Shown: piece after piece, positions 32,789 through 44,241 of the stretch
Layout of the letters: each line of letters begins with the position of its first letter
Position numbering within the stretch: the stretch's first letter is position 1
NCBI GenBank assembly: GCA_016906335.1
Contig: JADEYG010000009.1
Coordinates: forward strand, 1,541,001 to 1,605,000
Reading direction: 5' to 3'
From: Novakomyces olei
Taxonomy: Eukaryota > Ascomycota > Novakomycetes > Novakomycetales > Novakomycetaceae
DNA: 64,000 nt
The notes under the pieces: model-generated
What the model saw: only the letters and a program-made list of their open reading frames with translations
The model's database searches: none
Told to the model about the DNA's origin: nothing
Position numbers and translations under genes: made by a program

Positions 32789-33361
32789 AAGTATTACAGT
32801 ACGTCGTACTCCAAAAATTCCGAGGTACGATAAAGTGTAACACGATAACGACTAAAAATAATGCCATATAAAAATGGACCGATAATAGAGAAAATCGTGC
32901 CATACACGGCCATCCATCCATCCATTCCTTTACGGTCGGTAGTAATGGAGTTTCGGCATTGTTTTATTGGGCGAGAAATGAGCTGATAGACAGTTTAGAG
33001 TATTTAATTTGTTTATTGGCAGCATAAAAGAGCGACTATACAGACTGAGGTATGATCTAAATGGAGAAGATGCTTTGCGGAATAAGCATACTTGAGTATA
33101 TAATAATACAGCACACGTATATATATATAGTTATTATGATTGTATGGTTGGTTGGTTGCCTTTGGCTTTGAAACGGATATTGCCTGATCTAGATTCTGGA
33201 TTGATGGCTGACCGCTCGAGTCGATATATAAAAGTACCATTTGTGAAAAGCATTGATTTACTAAATGTGTAAAAGAGATCAAAAACTCGAGGGACGCGCG
33301 TATGCGATGCTATGAACAACAAAACCTGTACCTTTGGCGCTGTTAGTTGATTAGGAATTAA

Positions 33362-33410
33362 AAAGGAGGAAAAAGGAAGGAAAAAGGAAGGAAAAAGGAA
33401 GGAAAAAGGG
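33362..33410. repeat. 11-bp tandem array (GGAAGGAAAAA)n
   Basis: About four copies, purine-only on the plus strand. Confidence 0.85.
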
Positions 33411-33535
33411 AGCACATGAAAAAAGTTGAAGAAAAAAACGTAATAGAACCACGTCTAGTGTCCACGCGCTGTCGCATACAGCTCTTGAGTTGATGACAAG
33501 TAATCTAAAGAAAACAAGCATCCATGCCATCCAAT

Positions 33536-33545
33536 AGAAAACCCT
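33536..33545 (+). promoter_or_regulatory. AGAAAACCCT promoter box
   Basis: Copy of the recurrent motif, 192 bp upstream of the RSD1 ATG, in the context TAGAAAACCCTGCG, almost identical to the copy at 25894. Confidence 0.45.
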
Positions 33546-33727
33546 GCGCAAAACCCAATTTGAATAGATTAAACGCTTGAATATTCTACTGCATATACTA
33601 TCGATCGAAAGAGCTCAAGGCCGTATCGTCTCTGTCATTAGGCACAGACTTGTAAGCCTAAAGTTTGAAACGGCCCTGCGCCTGAGCCGCGGCGTATATC
33701 TTTACTTTGGGTAGTGTCTAATCCACT

Positions 33728-36258
33728 ATGAATATCGATATTGAGGCTTTAGCAGAAGCACCGTATCAGCAACACGAGGTAAGGAGCATTTACTGGATTT
33801 CTTTATAAAGACTCTTCAAACTGCCACCTTTTTACCAGGTGCGTTTTGTCTTTTTGTTTCCGTTTCATATGCGATCAGGCTATGATTCAGTGTACCGAAC
33901 CCAGAATGTCGGGGGTTTCTTTTATCCCTTCGCGTCTGTTTGTCGGAATCGAATTCTAAAGTCATCGTTTAGTATTTGATTGCCGGCCGTCATTTGTCTA
34001 AACGACACAATGGAAATACTGGGCTCATTATTGCGCTTATTTAAATGCTATTTTTGTTTAAGTTTATACAACTTTTGCGATCCGTTCTAATATCTCAGAT
34101 CCCGAATGGACCAAAGTCCAGAGATGAACAAAGTACTCGTGAGTTGGCCTCGTTAAGCGCATCTGCCCGCGGCGCAAGCCGCTCTCGTGAGAAAAACGGT
34201 GATGATTTGAGGCACAGATCCCCATCACGTTCGCCACCGCGTCATCGATCGCGGTCCAGAGATAGTCGGTATCGGCCTTCTCGTGAACTTGACCGTGACG
34301 ATCGTCACGCACGCCGTCCACGTCGACGGAGCCGCTCAACTGATCGTGATTCTAGGCCAAGTCGGAGGGATAGAGAGAGGGACAGAGAGAGGAACAGAGA
34401 GAGGGACAGAGAGAGGGACAGAGACCGGGATAGGTACCGTGGTCGAGACCGAGACCGGGACCGATCCCGTGATCGGTACCGTGATCGAGAGAGCGATCGG
34501 GATAGAGGCCGGGAGCGGTACCGTGACCGGGAGACTGGAAGAGATCGCCAAGATCGTCGTCCACGGGACAGAGGTGAGCGCGAAGCTTCTTTAAAAATAC
34601 GAACAGATGAAGAAAGAGACTATCTCACCATATTTGTCCAACAGCTGGCGGCACGGCTACGTACTCGCGAGCTCAGAGAGTTTTTTGAGAAAGCCGGGCG
34701 TGTGCGTGAAGCGCAAATAGTCAAAGACCGTGTCAGCGGACGGTCTAAAGGGTAAGTTGGCATATGGAGAAGATAAATGGAAGAATAGTAGTAGATTCAA
34801 AAAGAGAGAAAGATGTATTTTTCTACATGTATTTTCTGTATTCTGTTCCAACGGGACAGCGGGCCTGGTTTTCGTACTCTTCTAACTTGTAGTATTGGAT
34901 ATGTGGAGTTCGATGATGAAGAGGGGATTAATAGAGCGCTTGAAATGACGGGAACAAAACTACTAGGCATACCCGTAATCGTGCAGCGAACAGAGGCCGA
35001 GAAAAATAAACAGGCAAGAGAAGCAGTCGCCAAGTATGTTGATTATAGGATTTTCTATTTAAATTATTTTTTTTTTTGTTTCCTGATAATCATTTACAAT
35101 TGATTTCAATTCGTGATTTGTATTATGCCACCGAATAATCTATATTGGCTTTCCTTAAATCCTCCTTTTCACTCCTTACTGCATCATTCCCCTTCTATTT
35201 GGTTCCCTCTATATCCTTTCCCAAGTATTCAGTGGATCTCTATCGTTGGCCACATTCTAACTTTTAGGGCGCATAGAGAGGCCTCCAGTACCAAAGTACA
35301 AGTGGGAAACGTCTATTTCCGACTGACCGAGGACGACGTTCGCCAGGTCTTTGAATCGTTTGGTAAAATTGAGCATGTTCATTTGCAGCGTGATCAACAA
35401 GGCCGCAGCCGTGGATTTGGTGTTGTCCAGTACTCGGACGATACCTCGGCCCGACAGGCGGCTGCAAAGCTTCATGGCTTCGTTCTGGCCAATCGGCCTC
35501 TGCGTGTTAACATGGTAGGAGAGGAACCGCCATCACGTCCGAGCGGACTGGCTCAAGAAGACGCCGATGGATTCCGCGACGGAAACGACGGTGATATGAC
35601 TGGAACAGGCGATTCTGCTTCACGTATTTCTAGAGACGAACTCATGCATCGGCTGGCTCGGGCCGAAGAGGAGTCGCCGACTCTTTCTCGGACTCAATCA
35701 GCGTCGCCACGGCGTCAAGAGGCTGATACTGTTTCTCCGACTATGTTTTTGATGCTTACTAATTGCTTTGATCCTAAAGAGTAAGATATCTTTTTCTTTG
35801 TATTTAACTATTCAATTCGTCATATTTTATATTTAACGTTTATATTTATATTTTATTATATCATTTAAATGCTATTGGCGATATGACGATATATTCTTGT
35901 ACTCTTCTCTTTAGACCTTCAAAATTCTTCATTTAAACATCTTCACTGATGCATACGTGCTTTTGTAATCAACATATCTTTGCTAACAAGCAGGGAATCG
36001 GGCACCGAATGGGTCCAAGAACTAAACGAGGACGTTAAACTTGAATGTGAGGAGAAATATGGCAAAGTTGACTATATAACAGTCGACGGTAACAGTTCAC
36101 AGGGACATATTTATATCAAATTTGAAGATGTGCGAGATTCCAAGCGTGCTTTTGACGGGTTGAACGGCCGATGGTTTGGGGGAAGAACGATTTCTGCCGA
36201 ATTTATTTCGCCCCAAGAGTTTTCGCGGTATTGTCCTGATGCTAAAGTTGAGGCATAA
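33728..36258 (+). CDS. RSD1: Splicing factor RSD1 / RBM39 (CAPER-alpha) homologue
   Basis: Five exons, 33728-33778, 34099-34751, 34893-35033, 35268-35780 and 35994-36258, give 540 residues in frame. Introns of 320, 141, 234 and 213 nt end in CTAATATCTCAG, CTAACTTGTAG, CTAACTTTTAG and GCTAACAAGCAG. The N-terminus [17 protein letters not shown] matches MADDIDIEAMLEAPY of RBM39. Then come an RS/RD-rich domain (residues about 35-170), RRM1 ([27 protein letters not shown]), RRM2 ([31 protein letters not shown]) and a C-terminal UHM-type RRM ([33 protein letters not shown]). This is a nuclear factor linking U2AF/SF3B1 ULMs to 3' splice-site choice. The organism's very short branch-to-AG spacing makes this U2AF-related factor of interest. 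Confidence 0.94.
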
Positions 36259-36643
36259 TGACGCCGGGAAAGTGGAATGATACGCTGATGCGTATAGAAG
36301 AAATACGTATAAAAAGATACACTGTCCAACTAAGTGTCCGCTATGCTCTGTGTTTATGCTTTACTCTGCTGATTGTCGATTTACTTACTGCTCAAGACTG
36401 TGTGCAATGCTCTTGCATTTAAATGTCTAATTTCTAGATAATTCATTATGATACACGCCAACGTGCCTGTACATATTTACCGACCCCAAAACAATATAGA
36501 TTTGAATCCAATAAAGCCTTCTAAAGAGAATAAAGTGAAACAAAAACGAAACAAAAAATAAGAGAAAGGTTCATATATGCTTTGTACATATATACAAGAA
36601 TTGTACAATTAGACAGGCACCAAAGCTTCAAGATTTCTCGTTT
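36259..36643. other. Convergent 3' intergenic region
   Basis: AT-rich 3' flanks of RSD1 and the four-TM gene; no gene or array seen. Confidence 0.5.
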
Positions 36644-39346
36644 CTAAATCTTGAAGGTGTACGCCATTTGGGAAAATTTATCGATTTCGGACATCACTTC
36701 TCGACTAGCTTCTCCATTTTCCATTAATTTAATGGCCTTGTGAAGCTCAGACATTTGTGTATTACGAGAGCTATTGCTCAAACTTCGTTTAATATCGGGC
36801 CTTGATAGGCCTTTTTCGCCAAAGGCAGTCGCCATTCCAGAGCAGTTTGGCCAGTTTGGCCCTGTTGTACCCGAAAAATTGCTCCACTGATCGGTTTCGT
36901 CCTCGTCCCTCATAAACCCGATATTTTTCGCATTACTTCCGCCCTCAAAATGTACATAAACGTCGTTGTTATTTTGTGATTTTACGCATAATGGATCTCT
37001 TTTGAGCGGGGCATCGCCGTTGTTTGCGTGAGCTTTCATATCTGCAGAATTTGTATATTCGTTTAAAAGGGTATAATACCGATTCCCAAGCGACGAATTG
37101 AGTGGATCCGTCTCGTAAACTGTGATTGGCCTTAAATCTCCGAGATCCCATTCGGCCCAAATATCTCTTCGGCTGGCTGCTGAATGCCTTTGCCGGTGTA
37201 GTGAGGGCGACGAGGCAGAAGGCGCTATTGAAGATTGTGCGAATGAAGGCTGATCGACCCGTGATTTATCTGCGAATTTTCCCTGTTTTCGTTTAGGTGA
37301 AAGCTGTACAACTGCCGCTTGCAAGTTGTTTGAAGACTTTTCCTTTAGCCGAGTCCAAACTTCGTTCAAGTTTTTACGGTTTGCAGCAGAGCAAGTATCG
37401 GCAATAGAGGATTTGCCTCCAATACTATTGCTCTGCCAACCGAACTCTGACATGTCGAAATCGTGGCTGGCAAAGGATTGAGTAGAGCCCTTTTTCACAA
37501 CGCCCGTTCGATGACCCAAATTTTGTTTGATTTTTATGAGCCTCGTGGGTGAAAAATTGGGATTCGTGTCGCCTGCCGTGGCTTGCCTGGAAAATATTTG
37601 CCTAAATTGCTCAGCCGGTTTTTTGCGTGGTGAAGAAAACGCTGCAGGATCAGATCTATTTTCTTTTGCACTCTGACTATGCCGATCTGCCTTTGCAGGC
37701 TTGTGCTCGTGCATCTCAAAATGATCTGGAGAAAATGACGCGCCATCCATTGTAGACAGTGAGGGAGAAGAGGCAGCTTGATCCGCCTTTACGCTTCTGC
37801 CAAGGCTCCCAGTCGTTTGTGGCTGCGGAACTTTGCCAGTATCCGTCGAGGCTCGTTTAGGTGAATGATCCATCGCTTTCAGGCTGTTGCAAGCAAGAGC
37901 AAAAGAATCATGTCTTTGAGACAAGGGCAAAGAGCACTGAGAGCCTCCGGAATAGATTGTTTCAAAGCCAGAAAGCGTTAGACTGCTGTCCGACTGACTG
38001 CTGCCCGACTGACTTCTGCCCAGCGGGGATGAGTGAAGAGAGTTTGAAGAGGACGGCAGTTTTGGACTGTTCGCTTTGCTCCCAAAAGCGCCTTTACCAA
38101 GCCCCGGTTTTTCCCCATTTTTGTAACTTAATCTCATATTTCTATCATTCTTTTCCTGTGGGGTAATACCCAGGCTCGTGATGAGTCTAGCCGTTTCGTT
38201 AAGCCCACGCGTCCCTTGTTCGATGGTCGGCAGACGTTTGGGGTAACAAAACTTGTGGTTTTGAGGCATTTTTGACTTGGCGGTCGAATTTGTAGGGAAA
38301 GAGGATGTGGAGAAATCCGATCCAAGACCCGAATGAAGACCCGAGTCGAGACCAGAATCAAGCTGCGAATCGAATTGCAGGTCGAGTCCAGAGTTGAGCT
38401 TATAATTTTCGGGTTTAAAATGGTGTTGGGTAGAATCGACAGGGGCAAAGAAAGCGGCTTGTCGATGATTACCAGCAGAGCTGCTGTTTGAAGGGTACCG
38501 AAGCCGTTGGTCAGTGGAGGAAAAAGCTGCGGGAGAACGGTTAGGAAACACAAAGGGAGGCAGACTGCTCTTATTGCTTAAGGATGATTCTTCATCCACA
38601 TCCGGCTGCCATTTAGCCCTTCGACGGTTCTTTACAAAAGCACAGTAACAAGCCAAGACTGTTTGCAAAATGAGGAAAAGCGCTAAAAGCACCCAACCTA
38701 CAATAAGAGCAATCTGTGGAGTGTAGCGTTGAAGGCAGTGCTGATTAGATCCACAAACTGCGAGCGCAAGGTCTTGTGTGCTATTGCCTACAAAAGCACG
38801 AGACAAAAATACAAGAGTGAGGATAAACGCAATAAAAGGAACGAGGAAAAAGGCGGCAACCAAGGCAGAGATACTGAAAATACCCAGCCTTGAACTCGTT
38901 CGTGACGTAGCACGGAATAATGGAAGAGGAACTCTTATCTGCATCCACAGAATTAGCGCGTCAATAACGACCGTGCAAATGTAGGCAACAACAAGAGCAC
39001 ACGCCATTCCATTCAGGTACGAAACGGGGCAGTCTGGAATGCTCGGGCTCGCGTCTCCGTCTTGTCGACGGGTATGAGGAGCCGAAGCATTGCTGCTCGA
39101 CGAGGCAGATTTAGCCGCTGCTGCTGCTGCCGTACAGATACGGCCAGTGTGGGCGGCGACAAGGGCGTAATATACGGCGGATAGCAGACCAGGGATCTAG
39201 TAGCGTATTAGTCGAACTGCTAGAGCGGTACCAGATTGGTACAAGGGATAAAATTATGGAAATAAAGGACATAAAATTAAGCAAACAAAGAGTATTACCA
39301 TCGCAAAGGCCGCAGAAACGGAGAGGCCAGTATCGGAATCAAGCAT
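36644..39346 (-). CDS. Four-TM protein with a ~690-residue disordered cytoplasmic tail
   Basis: Two exons, 39346-39299 and 39196-36644, give 866 residues; the 102-nt intron ends CGACTAATACGCTACTAG. Membrane segments are seen at about residues 8-32 (GLSVSAAFAM, IPGLLSAVYYALVAAH), 80-102 (ACALVVAYICTVVIDALILW), 122-148 (IFSISALVAAFFLVPFIAFI) and 175-198 (IALIVGWVLLALFLILQTVL). Paired cysteines (CGSNQHC) lie in the loop between the last two. The tail is rich in S, N, Q, P and K, with repeated SGLD/SQLDSGLDSGL segments and many SP sites, and ends in a short helical block (LHKAIKLMENGEASREVMSE). The topology recalls fungal tetraspan cortical proteins (Sur7/PalI/Fig1 class), but no family motif is convincing and no function is assigned. 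Confidence 0.8.
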
Positions 39347-41065
39347 TTTGATGTATATGGTGTCCGTTCAAATTCGTTCCCATATGCGGCCTTTTTCTAC
39401 CTCTCTTCCTGTTCACTTTTGTTCCTGTTTTCTTTTGCTAGTTTCCTCCTCGTTAAGCCGCCGTTCGTCGTCACGTGAAACGAAAACCCAGGTACGAAAA
39501 AAACCAAGGAAATATACGGAGAGATCCTGTAGTCTGTAGTAGATTTGTCTAGCGCATTATCGACGACTGTCTGTTTAATACAGGAATTGTAAAAGGCCTC
39601 AAAGGGCGCAAAAGGTCAGGTGACGTGCACGATGAATTTTAAGATACACGTGTGCCGGGCAAAGCGGAGTATTTTATGCGCTGATTCACTGACTGCAGTG
39701 GCAACTGATAGTGCCAGCAGTTAGGTGAAACAAGACTTTAGCCGTCTGTGCGACAGTGCCAAAACTAGTACCGAAACCGCGGCGCTCACTGTGTTGACAC
39801 TATAAACAGTATTTAGTGCCATAATACGGGGATACGTTGCCCTGGCAACCACGGCTCAATAGGGAATTCTGAAGGTCAGGGTTTTCTACCTGTCAGCAGG
39901 GTTTTTTGTTTGGTCAGGGTGTTCTCTTTAGAAATTCCATTGCGTTTAGACGTGTTTTACGCCTATAATAATCGCAAAGGAATCTAGTACTGCGCTGTTC
40001 ACGTAATATTCGTTCCCGAAGTTTAAGCGTGGCACAAACGGTATCGGGGATCAGGAGGAGCAGCAAGATTAGCGTTGCGCTTATCGGTCTCAGCATTAGA
40101 TAAAGAAAGCAAAGCCGACTCATACTGACTATTACCGTCTGTCTCGAGACACATCAAGACACAGTCTCTGCCAAAGGTTTACCGAAGAAGGCCATTGCCA
40201 CATCGTACTCGAACGGGTCTGACTCGAACGGTTCTGAATCCACAGCATTCTCCCTCGATAGTGTGACTCCTTGGCTGTTTGTTGTTTACGCGAGACAAAA
40301 AGGCACGAGGCCTTAAACTCTTTGGTGCAGGCCAGCACGGCGCGTCTGTTAGACTTGAAGATCTGTTTATCGTTTACAAAGCCCAAATTGTGATCAAACT
40401 GATTTGCCACCGATCTTTCTTGTCCGACACCAAACACAGTGCCGCCAACCCGTATTTGCGTTGTGTAGCACAACGCAGGCAATTTGAAAGTTTCCTTGAC
40501 GTGCTCATTGCATGTGTATGAACTTTTAAGCTGTCCCTGTTTGTGTTTGCCGCGTCAATAATGTTGGCATAGCATCGCTAGTCTCCCGGCTTGTCTGTGT
40601 ATGTGTGTGTTTGGTGCCAACTCTCTCTAGTTGCGAATCCTGTATGAGACCCGACTCTTTTGTCTCTCGGACTTTTTCTACAATTTTTTACTCTGGTTTG
40701 CCGCGTGGGATCGAATGATCTGTGCTGTCTCTCCTCTCTGTTTTGAAAAGACTATTTCCTCCAGTAACCCGACCCCCAGTTTCTTGTCTACGCCAACACT
40801 GGTTTCTGATTGAATTATTGTTGACGTACTGTTAGAGGAAAGCATCGTTTCTGGGTTGCTTTGCTCTGCTCTATATATATATATTTTTTTTTAATCTAGC
40901 TCCTTTTATTTGGATAAACATTTGCGATCTGCGTGGAAGCTGGCTTGTCTGTCAAGTTGCCTCTGTGTGGCAGGTCTTTTATCATTGCCAGTGAGAGGGA
41001 CGATTTCCTAAGAAAGAATAAAAAACATTGAAAATCACAAAAAACGAAAAGCGAGCAAATCAGCA
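39347..41065. other. Long intergenic region upstream of KSP1 and the four-TM gene
   Basis: About 1.7 kb with no convincing gene; the open frames around 40132-40521 on both strands overlap each other and lack domains. The region has AGGGTTTTCT motifs near 39878, CT-rich sequence (40550-40820) and a TATATATATA tract at 40872. It probably holds a long promoter and leader of KSP1. Confidence 0.5.
39878..39887 (-). promoter_or_regulatory. AGAAAACCCT promoter box (minus strand)
   Basis: Reverse copy of the recurrent motif, 532 bp upstream of the four-TM gene. A second partial copy (AGGGTTTT) follows at 39898-39905, and GTCAGGG recurs three times in 50 bp. Confidence 0.4.
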
Positions 41066-43093
41066 ATGAGTATGAGCGTCGCCGGACATGGCTCGATGAA
41101 GACTCTGACAAAGTCGGCTTCCGGCAACGAAGGCAATGACGAGTCCAAGATCAATGCTGACCGAATCCGGCCCGGATCCAAGATTGGTAGGTTTGTGGTA
41201 AAGCAGCAGCTCAACCATGGCTCGTACGGGACCGTTGTCCTGGCAACCAAAGCAAACCCTAAAGACAGCCCACACATTCCCAACACTGTGGCTATCAAAT
41301 GCGTGGCACGCGCAATAAATCCTAATCTCAACGACAACGATATGGAGCTCGTTATACTGAACAAGGTCAAAACTGCTCAGGCGGAGGAAAAGCGCTCTGC
41401 TGATCCCAGTCTGCCAGGGTATCAAAATGTTGTTGAATACTATGAGCATTTTTGCGACGACTACCACGTGTACATAGTGCTCGACTATTGCTCTTTGGGC
41501 GACGTTTATGAGGCGCTAATGCTGGGCAGATTGCCTTCGCCTGTCTCTGCGCCAGAAGCAATTCGTGCTCTTGTTCTCCAGATCATTGATGGCCTGGAAT
41601 TCTTGCACTCTATCGGTATTTATCATCGGGACTTGAAGCCAGAGAACCTTTTGCTTCAGCAGGACGGAGATAACGTGCTTTGCAAGATATCAGATTTCGG
41701 ACTTGCCTGTAACACTGCTCGAGCTCGTGACTTTGGAACGGGCAGTGAGCGGTACATGTCCCCCGAACAGTACGGAGAATCTTACGCTTCTACCGTCTTT
41801 GATGACAGTGACGCAGAGGCCTCTAGAAGCGTGGGTTACGATGCTGAAAAGGTGGATATATGGGCACTGGGAATTTGCATTCTGAACTTTTTGTTTCAAA
41901 AGAATCCCTTTAAAACCCCGAGCGAGCAAGATCCTATCTTTTCTGATTATTTGCGGGACCAAATGAGCCTGTTTGACGTTTTCCCCATAATGTCGACTGA
42001 CTCCTTTCGGGTTTTACAAGCCTGTTTGGCCATTGACCCGGGCAAAAGGTCACTGCAGGCTGCTCGAGAAGCAGTACTCGCTGTGCAGGAGTGGACAACA
42101 GACGGGGAAGTGTTGGAGGACGAGAGCGGCCCCTTGGACCAGCAAGCTCAGCTCTGTCTCGGCGACTTTTCTGAGGATGGACAAGTTCCTGGAACGACTG
42201 CCAATCGACAGCCTATTCGTACGCCGAGTATATCTGTTGCGACTTCGCCAGTGGCCTCTTCCACATTTAAATGGGCACAGACACAGGCACAGGCACAGGC
42301 GGCCGGTTTGGATATCTGTTCGCCAAAGCCTAATGGCAAAGCCAACGGAGCTTTGGGAGCTCTCTTGGAGGAAGAAGATGCTGCGTCTGATGGCGATGGT
42401 GAGGGCGATGGCGATTGCGCTATAATATTCCATACAACGCCATCAAAGAAAACCCTAAAAGGTTCCCTAAAAGGTTCCCTAAAAGGTTCCCTAAAAGGTT
42501 CGAGTGCCGATACAGGTTTGCAGGGCCAGAAACCGGTTTTCATTGCTCAAGGCGGCAACAACAGCAGCTCCTCTTCCGACTCGGGCCTGGGAACCAGCGT
42601 GGCCAGTCTGCCGTACAAGTATTCTCTGCCTCGAGCAAGTAACGCTACTGCAGCAGGAACAGACTACTTTTCCTTCCGGTCCGGTGTGGATGCTTCCCGA
42701 ACTCCACAGCCGATTCCGACAAATATGCACCGTCGCAATGCGTCAAACAGGGACTCGGCCACAGGCATAATGGCCAGTGCTCCAGCTGCGCATATAGATT
42801 TCCCTACTAGCGTGAAGGGCAACAAGGACCATTTGAAATTTGGACGGAGCTGGTGCGACTTGAGTGATAGTGACGATGACGATGACTTTGATAGCGTCGT
42901 TGGGCAGCATTCAATCTTTGAGCGCAGAGCCAATACTCCTCTTGGATTTAGGGAAAAGAGTATTGCCGGGCATGAAGGAGTCCGTGCAGAGTCTGGTGCC
43001 GTCGGGAACAAGACTCCGGGAGCGGAAAGCTCTGCTGCTGCCGGAGCAGGCTACGGCGATTGGGACGAGGAGGTTTTTACACAGGTGCTGTAG
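41066..43093 (+). CDS. KSP1: Serine/threonine protein kinase Ksp1
   Basis: A 675-residue single-exon protein. The kinase domain spans residues about 40-345: glycine loop LNHGSYGTVVLA, VAIKCV lysine, YHRDLKPENLL (His-Arg-Asp near residue 187), DFGLA, and SERYMSPEQ in the activation segment. The stretch KVDIWALGICILNFLFQKNP, then SLFDVFPIM and IDPGKRSLQ, matches the Ksp1 subgroup rather than Ran1 or Vhs1. In yeast, Ksp1 acts in the TORC1/PKA nutrient network, represses autophagy and affects filamentous growth. The C-terminal half is disordered and holds a 12-bp coding repeat (LKGS x4) and acidic patches. The start is the ATG at 41066, with a second in-frame ATG two codons later. The upstream gene-free region is unusually long. 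Confidence 0.93.
   Translation: MSMSVAGHGSMKTLTKSASGNEGNDESKINADRIRPGSKIGRFVVKQQLNHGSYGTVVLATKANPKDSPHIPNTVAIKCVARAINPNLNDNDMELVILNKVKTAQAEEKRSADPSLPGYQNVVEYYEHFCDDYHVYIVLDYCSLGDVYEALMLGRLPSPVSAPEAIRALVLQIIDGLEFLHSIGIYHRDLKPENLLLQQDGDNVLCKISDFGLACNTARARDFGTGSERYMSPEQYGESYASTVFDDSDAEASRSVGYDAEKVDIWALGICILNFLFQKNPFKTPSEQDPIFSDYLRDQMSLFDVFPIMSTDSFRVLQACLAIDPGKRSLQAAREAVLAVQEWTTDGEVLEDESGPLDQQAQLCLGDFSEDGQVPGTTANRQPIRTPSISVATSPVASSTFKWAQTQAQAQAAGLDICSPKPNGKANGALGALLEEEDAASDGDGEGDGDCAIIFHTTPSKKTLKGSLKGSLKGSLKGSSADTGLQGQKPVFIAQGGNNSSSSSDSGLGTSVASLPYKYSLPRASNATAAGTDYFSFRSGVDASRTPQPIPTNMHRRNASNRDSATGIMASAPAAHIDFPTSVKGNKDHLKFGRSWCDLSDSDDDDDFDSVVGQHSIFERRANTPLGFREKSIAGHEGVRAESGAVGNKTPGAESSAAAGAGYGDWDEEVFTQVL
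42450..42502 (+). repeat. 12-bp coding tandem repeat in KSP1
   Basis: Four copies of CTAAAAGGTTCC in frame, encoding LKGS repeats in the disordered tail. The first copy includes an AGAAAACCCT match. Confidence 0.9.
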
Positions 43094-43407
43094 GCCTGGA
43101 ATTTTACAGATATATAGTAAATAAATACTTTGGTTGGGTGGATGACTGGACACGTAAGCCATAGTCAATAGTCAATAAAGGTCTAGTTTGCTAATAGGAC
43201 TGCTCGTAAATAATAATTAAACAAAATGGTTGCTGTTTGCTGTAAATTGTATATGGCTCTGACAAGAGACGATCATAAACATATAAACTTATTAAATTCT
43301 TAAAAGACAAGAATTTTAGAAAAAAGGGTAAAGTGAAGCGATGCCAGATTCGCGGGCTGTACCTCAGCCTAAAAGTGTCCATGATAAAGCATTTTCTACA
43401 AGGCACT

Positions 43408-43498
43408 TTTTATAAAGCGCATTTTCTACAAAGCGCATTTTCTACAAAGCGCATTTTCTATAAAGCGCATTTTCTATAAAGCGCATTTCCTACAAAAG
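43408..43498. repeat. 18-bp tandem array (AAAGCGCATTTTCTACAA)n
   Basis: Five copies with C/T differences, about 315 bp downstream of the KSP1 stop. Confidence 0.9.
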
Positions 43499-43660
43499 CC
43501 AAGTATACGATTAGCAAAACCTGACCATGTAACCTTACGAGCACACTTTTATTTTTTCGCTACTTTTATTTCTTTTACTTTATTTCAGCTATGTAATAAT
43601 GGGTGCACTATGCATCCCAAACGCTTATACTTTCGGCTGCTTGCCGGCCGGCCCTTTACT

Positions 43661-43670
43661 AGAAAACCCT
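43661..43670 (+). promoter_or_regulatory. AGAAAACCCT promoter box
   Basis: Copy of the recurrent motif in the context TAGAAAACCCTAAC, so it also includes the telomere-like AACCCTAA core in part. It lies 572 bp upstream of the KGD1 ATG and 16 bp before a CCAAT box. Confidence 0.45.
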
Positions 43671-43685
43671 AACTCCAAATTTCAG

Positions 43686-43690
43686 CCAAT
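43686..43690 (+). promoter_or_regulatory. CCAAT box upstream of KGD1
   Basis: AGCCAATAAG, a good match to the Hap2/3/5 site. Hap-dependent control of KGD1 is known in S. cerevisiae; here it is an inference from the motif. Confidence 0.4.
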
Positions 43691-44158
43691 AAGAATTACG
43701 CTAACGGTGATCAATACAGGCTCGACGTTGGTACGCACGCACGCACGAATAAATATATATATTAATATAAAAATAAATACGCACACACACATTAAAAACA
43801 TCAATCTGGAGTAGACGGATCGTTAATAGGTCGAAACGGAAACGCACGGCCGTTGAGACAGACGCTCATTCAACTGTCAGGGAGACTCCGGAATTTACCG
43901 ACTGTTTCCTTAAAATTCCCCCTCTCCGTCTGTACTCGTGCTCCCTGTTTCTGTACTTTGTGATTCGTAAGGAGGGGACCTTTCGAGTTTTTATACAATT
44001 TTTTCCAGTCCGTTTTTGCAGTACGTTTTGTCAGTACTCTACGTTGTATTTCACTCAGTCTACTGCAGTTTGTCGTGTGCTCTTTAAGTAATTGCAACGG
44101 CGGCGACGGGTTTTAAACAACATTTATTTCTACTAATTGTTTGCCGACAAGACTGCTC

Positions 44159-44213
44159 TAAAAAGCTCCTAAAAGCTCCTAAAAGCTCCTAAAAGCTCCT
44201 AAAAGCTCAAGCT
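44159..44213. repeat. 10-bp tandem array (CTCCTAAAAG)n in the KGD1 leader
   Basis: Five copies ending 29 bp before the KGD1 start codon, so probably inside its 5'UTR. Confidence 0.9.
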
Positions 44214-44241
44214 TTACAACTGCCAAAAAAAATTTGACGCA

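Larger units (their letters stand above)
32428..33727. other. Divergent intergenic region SCS7/RSD1
   Basis: About 1.3 kb rich in simple repeats: AAGTAAGA-type units, a 53-bp A run, an 11-bp GGAAGGAAAAA array, and an AGAAAACCCT box 192 bp before RSD1. No gene is seen. Confidence 0.6.
43094..44241. other. Intergenic KSP1/KGD1
   Basis: About 1.15 kb. It holds an 18-bp array near the KSP1 3' side, an AGAAAACCCT box and CCAAT box at 43661-43690, and a 10-bp array just before KGD1. No gene is seen. Confidence 0.6.

Noticed and set aside
34283-34594. Alternative frames over the RSD1 RS domain
   Set aside because: Shadows of the repetitive arginine-rich coding sequence; the RS frame is the one that splices correctly into the RRMs.
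40132-40521. Opposing 80- and 116-codon frames upstream of KSP1
   Set aside because: They overlap on opposite strands, have no recognisable features and lack promoter-like context.
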